DNA of 64,000 nt. It comes from an uncultured Granulosicoccaceae bacterium (GTDB taxonomy: Bacteria > Pseudomonadota > Gammaproteobacteria > Granulosicoccales > Granulosicoccaceae). Each line of letters opens with the position of its first letter. The first letter of the stretch is position 1. Under the pieces are notes generated by a model. The model saw nothing but the letters and a program-made list of their open reading frames with translations, was not told the DNA's origin and made no database searches. The DNA lies in contig CALLOA010000098.1 in the NCBI GenBank assembly GCA_938005265.1, positions 1 through 64,000 on the forward strand. Reading direction: 5' to 3'. The position numbers were made by a program, and so were the translations under genes. Below are positions 9,097-18,303 of this stretch, in pieces.

Positions 9097-9534
9097 TTAC
9101 TCAACAGTGATGGTGATTACTTCCGAGACAACCGGTGGGTTGTGGGGTACGTGCAAGTGATTTCCCAGCACTAGTTGCAGGGTGTGGGTACCTGGCTCAA
9201 GTGTCACTGTAGTTTCAGTCTGGCCTTTACCAAAGTGCATAACGTCAGCACCCATGGGCAAGCCTGCTGGTGGTAGCTCTTTCTGATCAACCAGCAGGTG
9301 GTGGTGGCCCGTGTGTTCTTTTTCTACGCCAGCCGGGGCAACACCCATGCCTTTCAGGCCAAATACAACTTGAAATTCCTTCCCAACTGTATCGCCATCT
9401 TTGGGTGAAACGATATAAACATTAGAACCCTCAGCACTCGGTGTAGATAAGTCCTGGGCGTTGACAAGGCCAGTCAGCAGCGCTAGCGTAGCGATTACGG
9501 CTAAGATTGGGGCGATAATTGTAGATTTAGTCAC
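9097..9534 (-). CDS. Secreted DUF4399 protein
   Basis: A 145-residue protein with a cleavable signal peptide (about 1-26, ending VNAQ). The mature part is a single DUF4399 domain: VYIVSPKDGDTV, FGLKGMGVAPAGVEKEHTGH and HHHLLVDQKELPP, then a beta-rich end with GNHLHVPHNPPV. The clustered histidines suggest metal binding in the periplasm, but no activity is established for the family. A strong GAGGAAGAAA-like ribosome site precedes the ATG. It stands alone, followed by a good terminator. Confidence 0.85.
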   Translation of the reverse strand: MTKSTIIAPILAVIATLALLTGLVNAQDLSTPSAEGSNVYIVSPKDGDTVGKEFQVVFGLKGMGVAPAGVEKEHTGHHHLLVDQKELPPAGLPMGADVMHFGKGQTETTVTLEPGTHTLQLVLGNHLHVPHNPPVVSEVITITVE

Positions 9535-9820
9535 TTTTTCTTCCTCCTGGAGTGGATAATTGTCGGGTTTATTGTTTCAAAGTGGATTGTTTGGTTTTTT
9601 GAACAATTCATAAGTAATGACACCTGACATGGTTATTTTATTCCAACAAATTTTAATTTTTTTTTTGCACCAGTAATTTTTACCTGAAAATGCTCACCTT
9701 CAGCTACGATTCCCGGCGGTGTAATAAGCCCGTATGCCATCACTGCCAGCCTCAGCCTGCCTACCTTTATATTGCCGGCCACTATTGCATTGCCGGCTCA
9801 TACGTCAGGCACGGGGTTGA

Positions 9821-10342
9821 ATGAGTACGTTGCCCGCGTTTTCAGGAGACTTTGAGCGCCGCCTTGTCACTGCCATGCCACGATTAAAGCGCCTGGCTTA
9901 CGCACTAACCGCATCTACCGCTGATAGTGAAGATCTTGTACAGTCGACTGTGGAACGAGCACTTGCAAGGCAGGAACAATGCATAGATAAGTCGAAGGTT
10001 GAAAGTTGGGCATTTTCGATTTTGCGCTCGATTTGGAAAAATGAACTAAGATCACGCTATGTTCGCCGCGGTCATGGCCTCGAAAATGTGGAAGATTTGA
10101 TCGATCCGAACATGCCAGAGAAACAATACGAATTAGGGCTATTGCGAAAAGCCGTACAGGAATTACCGGAACACTATCGTGAGGTGGTGATGCTGGTTGA
10201 TGTATGCGGCATGTCCTACCAGGAGGCAACGGATATGCTTGCACTACAGAAAGGGACTGTTATGAGCAGAGTGTCCCGGGGGCGTAAGATGTTGCTTGAT
10301 ACCCTTGGAACTAAAAATGTTGCAGAGGTGCAAAAACAATGA
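9821..10342 (+). CDS. ECF-family RNA polymerase sigma factor
   Basis: A 173-residue sigma-70 factor with only regions 2 (about 12-75, with DSEDLVQSTVERAL and the WAFSILRSIWKNELR helix) and 4 (about 115-165, with LPEHYREVVMLVDVCGMSY and the helix-turn-helix TVMSRVSRGRKML). The downstream anti-sigma gene overlaps its stop by four bases, the normal sigma/anti-sigma arrangement. The 286-bp leader (9535-9820) is AT-rich near 9650-9665 and holds nothing else I can name. Target promoters and inducing stress are unknown. Confidence 0.92.
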   Translation: MSTLPAFSGDFERRLVTAMPRLKRLAYALTASTADSEDLVQSTVERALARQEQCIDKSKVESWAFSILRSIWKNELRSRYVRRGHGLENVEDLIDPNMPEKQYELGLLRKAVQELPEHYREVVMLVDVCGMSYQEATDMLALQKGTVMSRVSRGRKMLLDTLGTKNVAEVQKQ

Positions 10343-11208
10343 ACGGAGCCAATGCCGAGTCATTAAGTGATGAGCTTTTGAATGCGTTCATTGATGGCGA
10401 GTTGACTGAAAAGGAAATGCAACGCGTTGAACTGCAGATAGCCAATAGCGACGAGCTGAAAGCAAGGCAGGCATCAATCATCGCCTTGAAACAAAATTTG
10501 CGTAGTGCATTTGCTGATGAAGCTTCAAAGCTCGACCAGCACTCTACGGATGCTGAGCATTTTGTTCAGCACGGCTATACGTTGGGTGCAACCGAGGGGA
10601 AGGGTTCAAAAACAGAGAACAACAGCCGAATCCCGATTTTTGCAGCAGCAGCCTGCTTATTGCTGGGTTTGTTAAGTGGTGTGCTGGGGTATCGGTATCT
10701 GGTCGGCAATCCGAATAGTGCTGATGATCGTCTTGTGGCTGTGGCTAACCCTGAGCTGCCGGCACAAAGTTGGTTGTTGCAAATGGCCAACTATCAGGAA
10801 ATGTATACGCTCGCTACTTTGTCGCACGTTCAGAAAGCCGGTGATGAAGCGTTGCAGGATGATCTTAATCGCTGGCAGGAAGCTGTGGATGCAAAACTTG
10901 TAGTACCGGATCTTGATTCTCAGGGTGTGGGATTCCGACGTGGCCAGATTCTGCAATCCAATGCGGTTCCCGTTATTCAGCTTGCCTATCTGTCCACGGA
11001 AGATGGAAAGCCTGTTGCTGTTTGTATAACACCAAAACGCGCAAACACTGCGAGCGAGTCCGGTTCTCTTGTCAGCCGCTTCGGAGATCTGAACTATGTC
11101 CACTGGCAGCAGGGGCAGCTTGAAATCGCGGTTATGGCCAAATTGCCGAGTGCGCGTCTGCAGGAACTCAAGCGCCTTGTAGCGGAGTCTTTTTCTGCAG
11201 CTTCCTAG
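10339..11208 (+). CDS. Membrane-bound anti-sigma factor
   Basis: A 289-residue single-pass protein. The cytoplasmic N-terminus carries the anti-sigma helix SDELLNAFIDGELTEKEMQ (9-27); one hydrophobic segment spans about 98-121 and is followed by a periplasmic domain of about 165 residues. The zinc-binding HxxxCxxC motif of ZAS anti-sigma factors is absent, so redox sensing through that motif is excluded. The periplasmic part is not a FecR domain that I recognise; it includes WLLQMANYQEMYTLATL and may sense envelope or secretion stress. It is coupled to the ECF sigma gene through an ATGA overlap. Confidence 0.85.
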   Translation: MNGANAESLSDELLNAFIDGELTEKEMQRVELQIANSDELKARQASIIALKQNLRSAFADEASKLDQHSTDAEHFVQHGYTLGATEGKGSKTENNSRIPIFAAAACLLLGLLSGVLGYRYLVGNPNSADDRLVAVANPELPAQSWLLQMANYQEMYTLATLSHVQKAGDEALQDDLNRWQEAVDAKLVVPDLDSQGVGFRRGQILQSNAVPVIQLAYLSTEDGKPVAVCITPKRANTASESGSLVSRFGDLNYVHWQQGQLEIAVMAKLPSARLQELKRLVAESFSAAS

Positions 11209-11276
11209 GTCTGCACGGAGCGATTTGTGCTGTTTATAGCATTCGTATCCATGGGAATTGAGCACGGCCAGCTAAC

Positions 11277-12101
11277 ATGAAACTCGAACAGCGTTTGCAC
11301 AAAATTGCAGACAACCGTGTGTTTGAATGGACGGCTGTCGCTGTCATTATCGCTTCCGCCTTGCTGCTGGGCGCGAAAACGTTTGAGTTGTCTCTGGCAA
11401 CCCAGGCTTTGCTGGAAGCGTTTGACTGGTTTATCACGGTCTTTTTCGTCTGTGAAATCGGGCTGCGGTTCCTGGCGGCTCCCGATAAAAAACGCTTTTT
11501 TTCCAATGGTTGGAATCTCTTCGATACCGTCATTGTCGGGATCAGTCTCATACCCACCGGAGGGGCAGACCAGGTTCTTATAGCAAGGCTGATACGTGTG
11601 TTTCGCGTGCTTCGTATGGTCTCTATTATCCCTGAGCTCAGGGTGTTGTTGAATTCACTGCTCAAGGCATTGCCGCAGCTTGCGTATGTGCTTTTACTGA
11701 TGTTCATTATTTTTTATATTTATGCGGCTATCGGTACGACGCTGTTTGAGCACATTAATCCGGTTCTTTGGGGCGATATCGCAGTATCACTGCTGACTTT
11801 GTTCCGGGTCATGACCTTTGAAGACTGGACTGATGTGATGTATGAAACTCAAGCTGTGTATCCTTTAAGCTGGATTTTCTATTTGAGTTTTATATTCTTC
11901 ACAGCTTTTGCGTTCCTCAACATGGTGATAGGCATCGTAGTCAATGTTCTTGACCAGGAGCAGGCCCGTGCCAGTGCAGAGGCTGATCGTAAAGCGGGTA
12001 TAGAAGAAGATATTGACAATCGGGCTCTGTTGAAGGAACTTCAGGCCTTGCGTTCCGAAGTGGTTGAACTCCGTCAGAGTGTTAAGTCTCAGCGCGAGTG
12101 A
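11277..12101 (+). CDS. Bacterial voltage-gated cation channel (BacNaV-like) with an acidic selectivity filter
   Basis: A 274-residue six-segment ion-transport protein that would form a homotetramer in the inner membrane. S4 carries four arginines at every third position (R104, R107, R110, R113). The pore loop has the filter T180-F-E-D-W-T-D186, followed by the S6 segment and a C-terminal coiled coil (about 245-272) like that used for tetramer assembly in NaChBac relatives. Sodium channels of the family usually show TLESW-type filters; here Asp occupies the two positions that were mutated to Asp in the calcium-selective variants of NavAb and NaChBac. Selectivity is therefore uncertain and may favour calcium. 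It starts 68 bases after the anti-sigma gene and may belong to that transcript. Confidence 0.88.
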   Translation: MKLEQRLHKIADNRVFEWTAVAVIIASALLLGAKTFELSLATQALLEAFDWFITVFFVCEIGLRFLAAPDKKRFFSNGWNLFDTVIVGISLIPTGGADQVLIARLIRVFRVLRMVSIIPELRVLLNSLLKALPQLAYVLLLMFIIFYIYAAIGTTLFEHINPVLWGDIAVSLLTLFRVMTFEDWTDVMYETQAVYPLSWIFYLSFIFFTAFAFLNMVIGIVVNVLDQEQARASAEADRKAGIEEDIDNRALLKELQALRSEVVELRQSVKSQRE

Positions 12102-12558
12102 CTGGTTATTAAGCCTGAGGTAGAACTGTTGTTCAGTTTACATAGCTGTCTGAACATCAAATCAAATTTGCTTGCCATTCAAGGAATATCCTCAACTACA
12201 AGCAGTAATGCCGCTTGCCGCTTGTAGCACTTGCCAATTCAGCACTTGCCAATTCGGGTACTGAAATTGTTGCCTGCTCAATATTGCAGTTAACAATGCT
12301 CTATACCTCCCTTCTTGTTTCCTATTGATACAATTATGTATCGGAATGAAAAATGGTAACGAATTATTATTGAGTCACTTCAGGAATATTACTGCAGTGC
12401 GATATCAGATATATACGCTTAGTCTGCATTGATTCGCAGTACAGGTGGCGTTTAGTTACTCCGTTGATTGATAAGAAATGCCTGCTGTTGGCAATTTAAA
12501 GTTAATGGTACAAGCGTAACTACCCTTGACTCAACGGATTACGAATAGGGGAGAAAGC
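12102..12558. other. 457-bp intergenic region with a hairpin and a 15-bp tandem duplication
   Basis: No convincing gene. An 8-bp perfect inverted repeat CTACAAGC/GCTTGTAG (12196-12203 and 12220-12227) overlaps the start of an exact tandem duplication AGCACTTGCCAATTC (12226-12240 and 12241-12255). A weaker hairpin GTTCAG/CTGAAC lies just after the channel gene and might act as a terminator. The rest is AT-rich and probably holds the promoter of the small ORF and response regulator. Confidence 0.6.
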
Positions 12559-12753
12559 ATGGATACAGAAGAATACAGTAACGATTCAGAGTTGCCACCG
12601 ATGCCAATGTTAACGCTATTGCTCTACCGAACATTTGGTATCACCAGTCGGCAGCAAAACGAAGCAAACGCAACAAGCGAATTAACAGAAAATGGACTGA
12701 ACGATTCCAGCCATCAGGAACCCACATGCGAACAATACAAGCCAAAAAAATAA
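12559..12753 (+). CDS. Small acidic protein upstream of an orphan response regulator
   Basis: A 64-residue ORF with a good ribosome site (GGGGAGAAAGC directly before the ATG at 12559). It is acidic and rich in Glu, Ser and Asn, with one short hydrophobic patch (MPMLTLLLYRTFGIT) and a Lys-rich end. Its last 28 bases overlap the start of the response regulator in another frame, so it may act by translational coupling as well as, or instead of, through its product. I recognise no family. Confidence 0.5.
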   Translation: MDTEEYSNDSELPPMPMLTLLLYRTFGITSRQQNEANATSELTENGLNDSSHQEPTCEQYKPKK

Positions 12754-13484
12754 ACAAAGGAATTACTAATGGGTCTCATGGAGCAGAGCAGATCTCGGTA
12801 AAACGGATTGCCTACCTGGAAGATGATGAAATCCATGGTGCTTACCTTTCGAACTGGTTGGCCCGGCGCCAGATAAGTTGTGAAGTGTTCAAAAGTTGTA
12901 CTGACTTCAAAGAAGCTATCACCAAGACACAATATGATCTTGTGCTGTTGGATTGGGAGCTCAGTGGAGGTGTATCTGGTCTTGACATGCTTGAATTCAT
13001 TAGAAGCACTTTGAGCGTAGAACTGCCCGTAGTTTTTGTTTCTTCGAAGAATACACGAGATGCGGTTCTCACCGCCATCAGTCAAGGTGCTAATGATTAT
13101 ATTACAAAGCCTGTACATCGCTCAGAGCTCTTGAGCAGAATCTGTAACCTGACGGATCAAAACGAGGTAGGCCACACTACTCGCTGTTGTGAGCCCTACT
13201 TGATCGACAGAACGCTTTGTCACATCTACCTTAATGGAAAGACAATTTCACTAACCCCGCGTGAATACCGCCTTGCATTGACCCTGTTCGACAATGCCGG
13301 GAAAACTCTGAGTCATGAGCAGTTATTAACTGCCGTTGGAGGGGAATGTACGTTAAAACCTTACAGTGAAATTGAATATCTTTTGCACAAACTCAAGAAG
13401 AAATTGAAATTTAGCCTCTATTCCAATTGGCATGTTGATAAAATTGGCGAAATAGGTTTTCGTTTACTGGCCGACGGGCAGTAA
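12726..13484 (+). CDS. OmpR/PhoB-family response regulator, orphan
   Basis: A 252-residue transcription factor. The receiver domain shows the acidic pair in LEDDE (32-35), phosphoacceptor Asp76 in LVLLDWE, Ser at about 106 and Lys128 in YITKPV. It is followed by a winged-helix DNA-binding domain (LTPREYRLALTLFDNAGK to about 250). It has an N-terminal extension of about 25 residues; no other in-frame ATG precedes the receiver, so the start inside the upstream small ORF is the most likely one. No histidine kinase gene is adjacent, so the partner is unknown. The duplicate-looking CC pair near 173 is unusual but not known to be functional. Confidence 0.85.
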   Translation: MRTIQAKKINKGITNGSHGAEQISVKRIAYLEDDEIHGAYLSNWLARRQISCEVFKSCTDFKEAITKTQYDLVLLDWELSGGVSGLDMLEFIRSTLSVELPVVFVSSKNTRDAVLTAISQGANDYITKPVHRSELLSRICNLTDQNEVGHTTRCCEPYLIDRTLCHIYLNGKTISLTPREYRLALTLFDNAGKTLSHEQLLTAVGGECTLKPYSEIEYLLHKLKKKLKFSLYSNWHVDKIGEIGFRLLADGQ

Positions 13485-13855
13485 TTGGAACTGACTTCAA
13501 GCGTAGCAGTAGAAATGAACAAAGTGCTGTATTGCTGACCGGCGTCACAAAATACCGGTTTCGTAACGACACCCGTCATCCAGCGTTTCCGAATCGTTTT
13601 TGCGACATATTCCCTGCGAAAATATTCCTTTGCGCCAACCGTCCTGTTGGTGCTTCCAATTGATAGGCAATGAATGAATATTTGATCCATAACTAATGGA
13701 TCTATATATCTGCCCTGTAATCGGTTCGAGGTAAAGACCGAGATTACCGCAACCGTTAAACCCAAATAGTTGTACCTCAGTAGATGTGCCCGCATCGTTG
13801 GTATGCAATAGAAAATTATAAGAATAATAATATCGGGCAGTTGTAGGTGGTATTC
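13485..13855. other. 371-bp intergenic region, nothing identified
   Basis: Separates the response regulator from the lipoprotein/DUF1501 pair. Short reading frames on the minus strand lack ribosome sites and protein-like composition. The end is AT-rich (13800-13830) and probably contains the promoter of the next gene. Confidence 0.4.
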
Positions 13856-15766
13856 ATGTCAGTATTTAAACGCCGTATTGGTGTTGTTATTTGTAGTTCT
13901 TTTATGGCCGCTTGCGGCGGTGGGAATTCTCCCGATAGTAACTCTTCCACTAGTACTTTTGCATCCGGTTCATCGAGTTTAATACCGGACTCAGGGGCCG
14001 GGAGCCAGAGTGGATCACAAGGAATCCCTCTGGGTAGTGCTCTGGCAGGCCAACCGTTGATTGAGGTTATGCCTTATACACAGGGTGCATTGAGCAGGCT
14101 TTCGGACGATGAGTTCAATTCGTTCACAGCTATAGAACAATACCGTTTGGCGAACAGACTCGCATCTACTCTCTATCGTGGCATTTCGTTGGATGAGTTT
14201 CTGGATGTCTCACAACAGTACGAGCATCGTCTGTCATCGTTCAATGATGGCTGGCTGTCTGATTATTACCGTGATTTACAGACACCACTTACCAATGAAG
14301 CCCGATGGTTACTGGATGAGAGAATTCTTGGCAGTGACGAGTTGAATTCGCTTGGCAACGACGATGGTGAGTATAGGGAAGCCAGGTATTCTTTCAGTAA
14401 TGACAGGCCGCGTGAGTTACCGCTTGCACGAATTCATAACTATCCGGTAAGTCTTGACCAAGCCTCGCAATGGATGGCCTGGCATCTGTCGAATACTCTT
14501 TTATTTTCACCGTCGTCTGAATTGGATAGTGCTGGCATGACTGATGTACAGAATGTGATGCGACGGCTGGATAAAGCCATAATTGCCAACCAGCCGGTCA
14601 GTGAGGTGGTTTTTCAGCATATGCGATCTCAGGAGAACTGGAGGCGCTTTCGCTCACCTGAAGACAATACACGTGAGATGATGGAAGTCTACCTCGGTTT
14701 GGAGGAGGTTGATGAAGAGGTGCCGGCGGCTTCTATTGCCTGTCAGGATTTGTATCTGACAACCGAAAATGACGGCTACCAATTGGCATACACTGATTTT
14801 CCTAACAGTGAGCCCCAATCAGTCCTGGGAAGTGATGTTGTCAATTGTGATGATTTTTATCGCGCGGTGGCAAATCACGAACGGCTTATGCCAACGGTGG
14901 CTGGAACACTTGTGTCGTATTTTTTCTCTACTCGTGATCCAGAGTTCAAGCAAATGGCGGTGCAACAACTTCTTGAAAATGGCGCTGAATCATTCAGTGA
15001 TTTGTTTCTACCGATTATATTCTCGCGGGCCTATTTGCTGGAAACTGAAAGAGTACGTTCTTTTGAAGAGAGTTTTTTACCTCTTGCTGAGAGAGTTCAT
15101 TGGCGTGCAGGTCGGGATCTATTCAAGGGGCTTGCCTCGGGGCGGGGTGAGCATTCGCGCGGGTTTATGCTGGAAATGGGATGGCCTGCCATGAGTTCAA
15201 AGCTGGGCCGTTCGCCGTTCGTACCAACGGATTCGCTAAGTTTCGCTAATTACCACAAGGCTATCCGTGAGGAGATACTGATAAAAGACTGGCGATGGAG
15301 AGCGGAACTGGGCATACGCGAACCTGAGCCTCCAGAGCCGGCTCCCCTGCCGCCGCCGCCGGAAGGTGCGTCCGCACAGGCTATTGCTGATTACCAGACA
15401 GTGCTGGCATTGAATGAAGCAGCCATCGCGCAAATGAGTGATGCTGAGCGGTCTGATTATCGTCAAGCCCTACAGGATTACGAACTGCACCTGCTTCGCC
15501 ATGAGAACGTCAAGGCTTTCAATTTGCCTGAATTCGTTGATTATCTGTTCTTGTCAGTTGTTATGCGTAAGGCGCATCCTGAAGAAACATCAACTCTAGT
15601 CGGGCTTTTTCATGCCAATGACTGGTTGCGCATCGAAGAGGAAGGGCAATATCTAAACCGCTGGAATCGCGATGATGCCGCAAAGTTAGTGATGGATTAT
15701 TTATCAAGATTACCAGAACTCTACTATCACACCGCTGTTGAAAACGCATTTGAAGGAGCACGCTAA
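13856..15766 (+). CDS. Large secreted lipoprotein, possible DUF1800-like partner of DUF1501
   Basis: A 636-residue protein with a lipobox (FMAAC, Cys near residue 20) followed by a Ser/Gly/Asn-rich linker, so it is exported and lipid-anchored. The body is mostly helical. A stretch SPEDNTREMMEVYLGL resembles the ARELLELFTLG-type motif of DUF1800 proteins, which are the usual neighbours of DUF1501 genes, but overall similarity to that family looks weak by eye. A Pro-rich insert (EPPEPAPLPPPPE) lies near 500. The stop overlaps the start of the DUF1501 gene by one base (TAATG), so the two products are made together. The function is unknown. Confidence 0.7.
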   Translation: MSVFKRRIGVVICSSFMAACGGGNSPDSNSSTSTFASGSSSLIPDSGAGSQSGSQGIPLGSALAGQPLIEVMPYTQGALSRLSDDEFNSFTAIEQYRLANRLASTLYRGISLDEFLDVSQQYEHRLSSFNDGWLSDYYRDLQTPLTNEARWLLDERILGSDELNSLGNDDGEYREARYSFSNDRPRELPLARIHNYPVSLDQASQWMAWHLSNTLLFSPSSELDSAGMTDVQNVMRRLDKAIIANQPVSEVVFQHMRSQENWRRFRSPEDNTREMMEVYLGLEEVDEEVPAASIACQDLYLTTENDGYQLAYTDFPNSEPQSVLGSDVVNCDDFYRAVANHERLMPTVAGTLVSYFFSTRDPEFKQMAVQQLLENGAESFSDLFLPIIFSRAYLLETERVRSFEESFLPLAERVHWRAGRDLFKGLASGRGEHSRGFMLEMGWPAMSSKLGRSPFVPTDSLSFANYHKAIREEILIKDWRWRAELGIREPEPPEPAPLPPPPEGASAQAIADYQTVLALNEAAIAQMSDAERSDYRQALQDYELHLLRHENVKAFNLPEFVDYLFLSVVMRKAHPEETSTLVGLFHANDWLRIEEEGQYLNRWNRDDAAKLVMDYLSRLPELYYHTAVENAFEGAR

Positions 15767-17286
15767 TGACAACACGACGACACTTCCTGAAAACTTCCAG
15801 TGCTTTGGGTCTGGTGACCGTTGCTCCCTCAGTAGCACGACTTGCCGGATTGCATAACAGCAATGGATTGGTATCAAGTGCACAGGCGGCTCAACTGGAA
15901 ACGGCAGACTTCCAGTTGCCGGCTATGCTGCCACAGATTATTAATATATTTCTCTATGGTGGCGCTTCGGAACTGGCTGGTAATCTGACTAATATTGAGC
16001 ATATTGCAGCGGTCTCCCAGAATCCTTATCCGCAAGATCTCTTGCAAACCAGCGATTCTGATTCCGGTGAAATAACCCGAAACCGGTTTTGGAAATCAGC
16101 CGGTGGAGGTGCTATGGAAGCTATGCTTGCCGATGGTGACCTCTCAGTTTATCGCACGATTAACCGGCGCAAAAATAATACACGAGCACATCGACCAAGC
16201 ATTTTCTCCAGTCAGAAGGGATCGCTCAACATAGATGCTGCTGGTGGCATGGGGTCAACCATTGCAGCTGTTTTTAATGCGAATCGTCATTTGCTGGATG
16301 GTTCAACCCAATTACGCGGTAAAACTGTCGATGAACTGGTGTTGCCATTTGTATCGTTTGAAGGAACGAGTATTGCGTTTGCGCAAAACCCGAACAAGCC
16401 ACTGCCACTGCGAATGCGAGGACTTAGTCTTGATGAGCAATTCGACAACCCTTACAGCCGTGCTGGTGCAAGAAATGATAGCGAGTTGAATGCTCTGCTG
16501 CGCCAGATGGAACAATCGTTGACCAACAACCGTTTTCAGCGGATTCGCGATGCGTTTGCCTGGCGTGAGGGAATGGAAGCGGTAATTGGTGAATTGCAGG
16601 CAGCTATAGATAATCCTTTACCTGTTGTTCCGGCTGAAGAGGTTGGATTGGCCGGGGACAGCCTGGATATGGATATTGAAACCAACCGTCTGCAGTACCC
16701 GGCAGACAATCAGTTCAGTGCGCGGATTCGCGCGGCAGTAACTCTGGCTATCAGTAACCCTGACACCCAGTTTATTTCTCTTGGCGGGGGGCTTTCTGGT
16801 TGGGATGATCATGATGGCGCTTTGGATTCCTACGTGCCGAGAATGAACCAACTGATGCAGGCATTGCGAGTCGCAATGAAACATATTCGGTATTCTGGAG
16901 TAGAAAATGGTGGCATTCGTGATACTTCAAATATAATTATAAATGTCCATGGTGATTTCGGGCGCAACGCAAACCTGAATAACTCATCAGGCTGGGACCA
17001 TGGCAATAATCAAACGTTCTTTACAATGGGTGGTAACAGCATCAGGCCTGCAGGAGCGCTAGGCAAGATTGTTGGAACAACAGAGGTGTTCGGCTCTGCC
17101 GAACAGAACCGCCTGTTCACCCGCCCCGCCGGCGACAGTTATGAGGCCGAGCCGATGGCGATCGCCGCCTCAACCTATCGCTACTACGGAGTCAATAACC
17201 CGCGGGCCTTGACACACGACGGCCTATACAATCCTGATGGCGATGATGCAATTGATGAAACTGTAGCAGGTGTGATGCCTGGTTAA
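15766..17286 (+). CDS. DUF1501 family protein, Tat-exported
   Basis: A 506-residue protein beginning with a twin-arginine signal (TTRRHFLKTSSALGLVTVAP), so it is exported folded. DUF1501 belongs to the alkaline phosphatase/sulfatase-like fold; the stretches SLGGGLSGWDDHDG, VHGDFGRNANLN and GWDHGNNQTFF match its typical metal-site neighbourhoods, with Asp and His in the expected pattern. Substrates of the family are not established. It is translationally coupled to the upstream lipoprotein, which argues for a shared envelope process. Confidence 0.85.
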   Translation: MTTRRHFLKTSSALGLVTVAPSVARLAGLHNSNGLVSSAQAAQLETADFQLPAMLPQIINIFLYGGASELAGNLTNIEHIAAVSQNPYPQDLLQTSDSDSGEITRNRFWKSAGGGAMEAMLADGDLSVYRTINRRKNNTRAHRPSIFSSQKGSLNIDAAGGMGSTIAAVFNANRHLLDGSTQLRGKTVDELVLPFVSFEGTSIAFAQNPNKPLPLRMRGLSLDEQFDNPYSRAGARNDSELNALLRQMEQSLTNNRFQRIRDAFAWREGMEAVIGELQAAIDNPLPVVPAEEVGLAGDSLDMDIETNRLQYPADNQFSARIRAAVTLAISNPDTQFISLGGGLSGWDDHDGALDSYVPRMNQLMQALRVAMKHIRYSGVENGGIRDTSNIIINVHGDFGRNANLNNSSGWDHGNNQTFFTMGGNSIRPAGALGKIVGTTEVFGSAEQNRLFTRPAGDSYEAEPMAIAASTYRYYGVNNPRALTHDGLYNPDGDDAIDETVAGVMPG

Positions 17287-17461
17287 CGGCTTTTTGTCCG
17301 GGGAGATGCAAATCCTGTTGTTGGCAAACCTGTTTTAAACGCTGCGTGTTAATATTCGATCCGGGATTCCGGGCATTTGCCAGAAAGGCAAATGTTGAAT
17401 TGCAATAGCGTGCATATGCGGATTTAATTTACCCATTTGATCGCCATGGAATAGAAAAATC

Positions 17462-18262
17462 GTGAGTTGTTCATCTAATCGTTTGGAGAATAAAACAGCA
17501 CTGATTACCGGGTCTGCTCGTGGTATAGGCAAAGCGTTTGCTGCTGCCTATGTTCGGGAAGGGGCTACGGTATGCATTGCTGATATAAATTTACAGGCAG
17601 CACAGCGGGCTGCTGAGGAAATCAGTAGTGATGAGAGCGCTGGTAAAGCCATAGCTGTGCACTTGGATGTAAGCCGGCAAGAAAGTATTGATGTAGCTGT
17701 TAGCGATACTATCGAGAAACTGGGTCACATAGACATTCTTATCAATAATGCAGCCCTTTTTACTGCTGCACCGATCATCGATATACAACGAAAAGATTAT
17801 GAAGATGTATTTGCGGTAAATTTTGCTGGTTCTTTATTCACCCTGCAGGCTGTTGCAAAACATATGATCGCACGTGGTGAGGGTGGCAAGATTATTAATA
17901 TGGCGAGTCAGGCGGGGCGTCGCGGGGAAGCGTTGGTTGCCGTCTATTGTGCGACCAAAGCTGCTATTGTGTCGCTTACTCAATCGGCGGGGCTTGACTT
18001 GATCCAGTATGGTATTAATGTCAATGCGATTTCTCCGGGGGTCGTTGATGGTGAACACTGGGAAGGCGTTGATGGTTTTTTTGCCAGATTGGAGAATTTA
18101 CAACCCGGCGAGAAAAAAGCGCAAGTTGGCAAGAGTGTGCCCTATGGTCGCATGGGAGTTGCCGAGGATTTAACCGGCATGGCAGTATTCCTGGCATCTT
18201 CAGAATCCGACTATGTAGTGGCGCAAACCTACAATGTGGATGGTGGAAATTGGATGAGCTGA
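17462..18262 (+). CDS. SDR-family sugar alcohol dehydrogenase, sorbitol dehydrogenase-like
   Basis: NAD-dependent oxidation of a polyol such as D-sorbitol or galactitol is the likely reaction. The protein has 266 residues from a GTG start. The Rossmann motif T16-GSARGIG is present, followed by NNAAL, catalytic Ser149, Tyr162 and Lys166 (YCATK). The C-terminal half carries VVDGEHWEGVDGFFARLE and the end VAQTYNVDGGNWMS, both strongly reminiscent of the SmoS/polyol dehydrogenase branch of SDRs. No sugar-alcohol transporter is nearby; the next gene is a ferredoxin 41 bases downstream. Confidence 0.85.
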   Translation: MSCSSNRLENKTALITGSARGIGKAFAAAYVREGATVCIADINLQAAQRAAEEISSDESAGKAIAVHLDVSRQESIDVAVSDTIEKLGHIDILINNAALFTAAPIIDIQRKDYEDVFAVNFAGSLFTLQAVAKHMIARGEGGKIINMASQAGRRGEALVAVYCATKAAIVSLTQSAGLDLIQYGINVNAISPGVVDGEHWEGVDGFFARLENLQPGEKKAQVGKSVPYGRMGVAEDLTGMAVFLASSESDYVVAQTYNVDGGNWMS

Positions 18263-18303
18263 GTTTGCAACTTTCAATCGTATAGGCTGCAGGTAAAAGA
18301 GCG

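Noticed and set aside
13418-13795. 125-codon minus-strand frame after the response regulator
   Set aside because: It overlaps the regulator 3' end, has no ribosome site and no domain; probably a chance frame.
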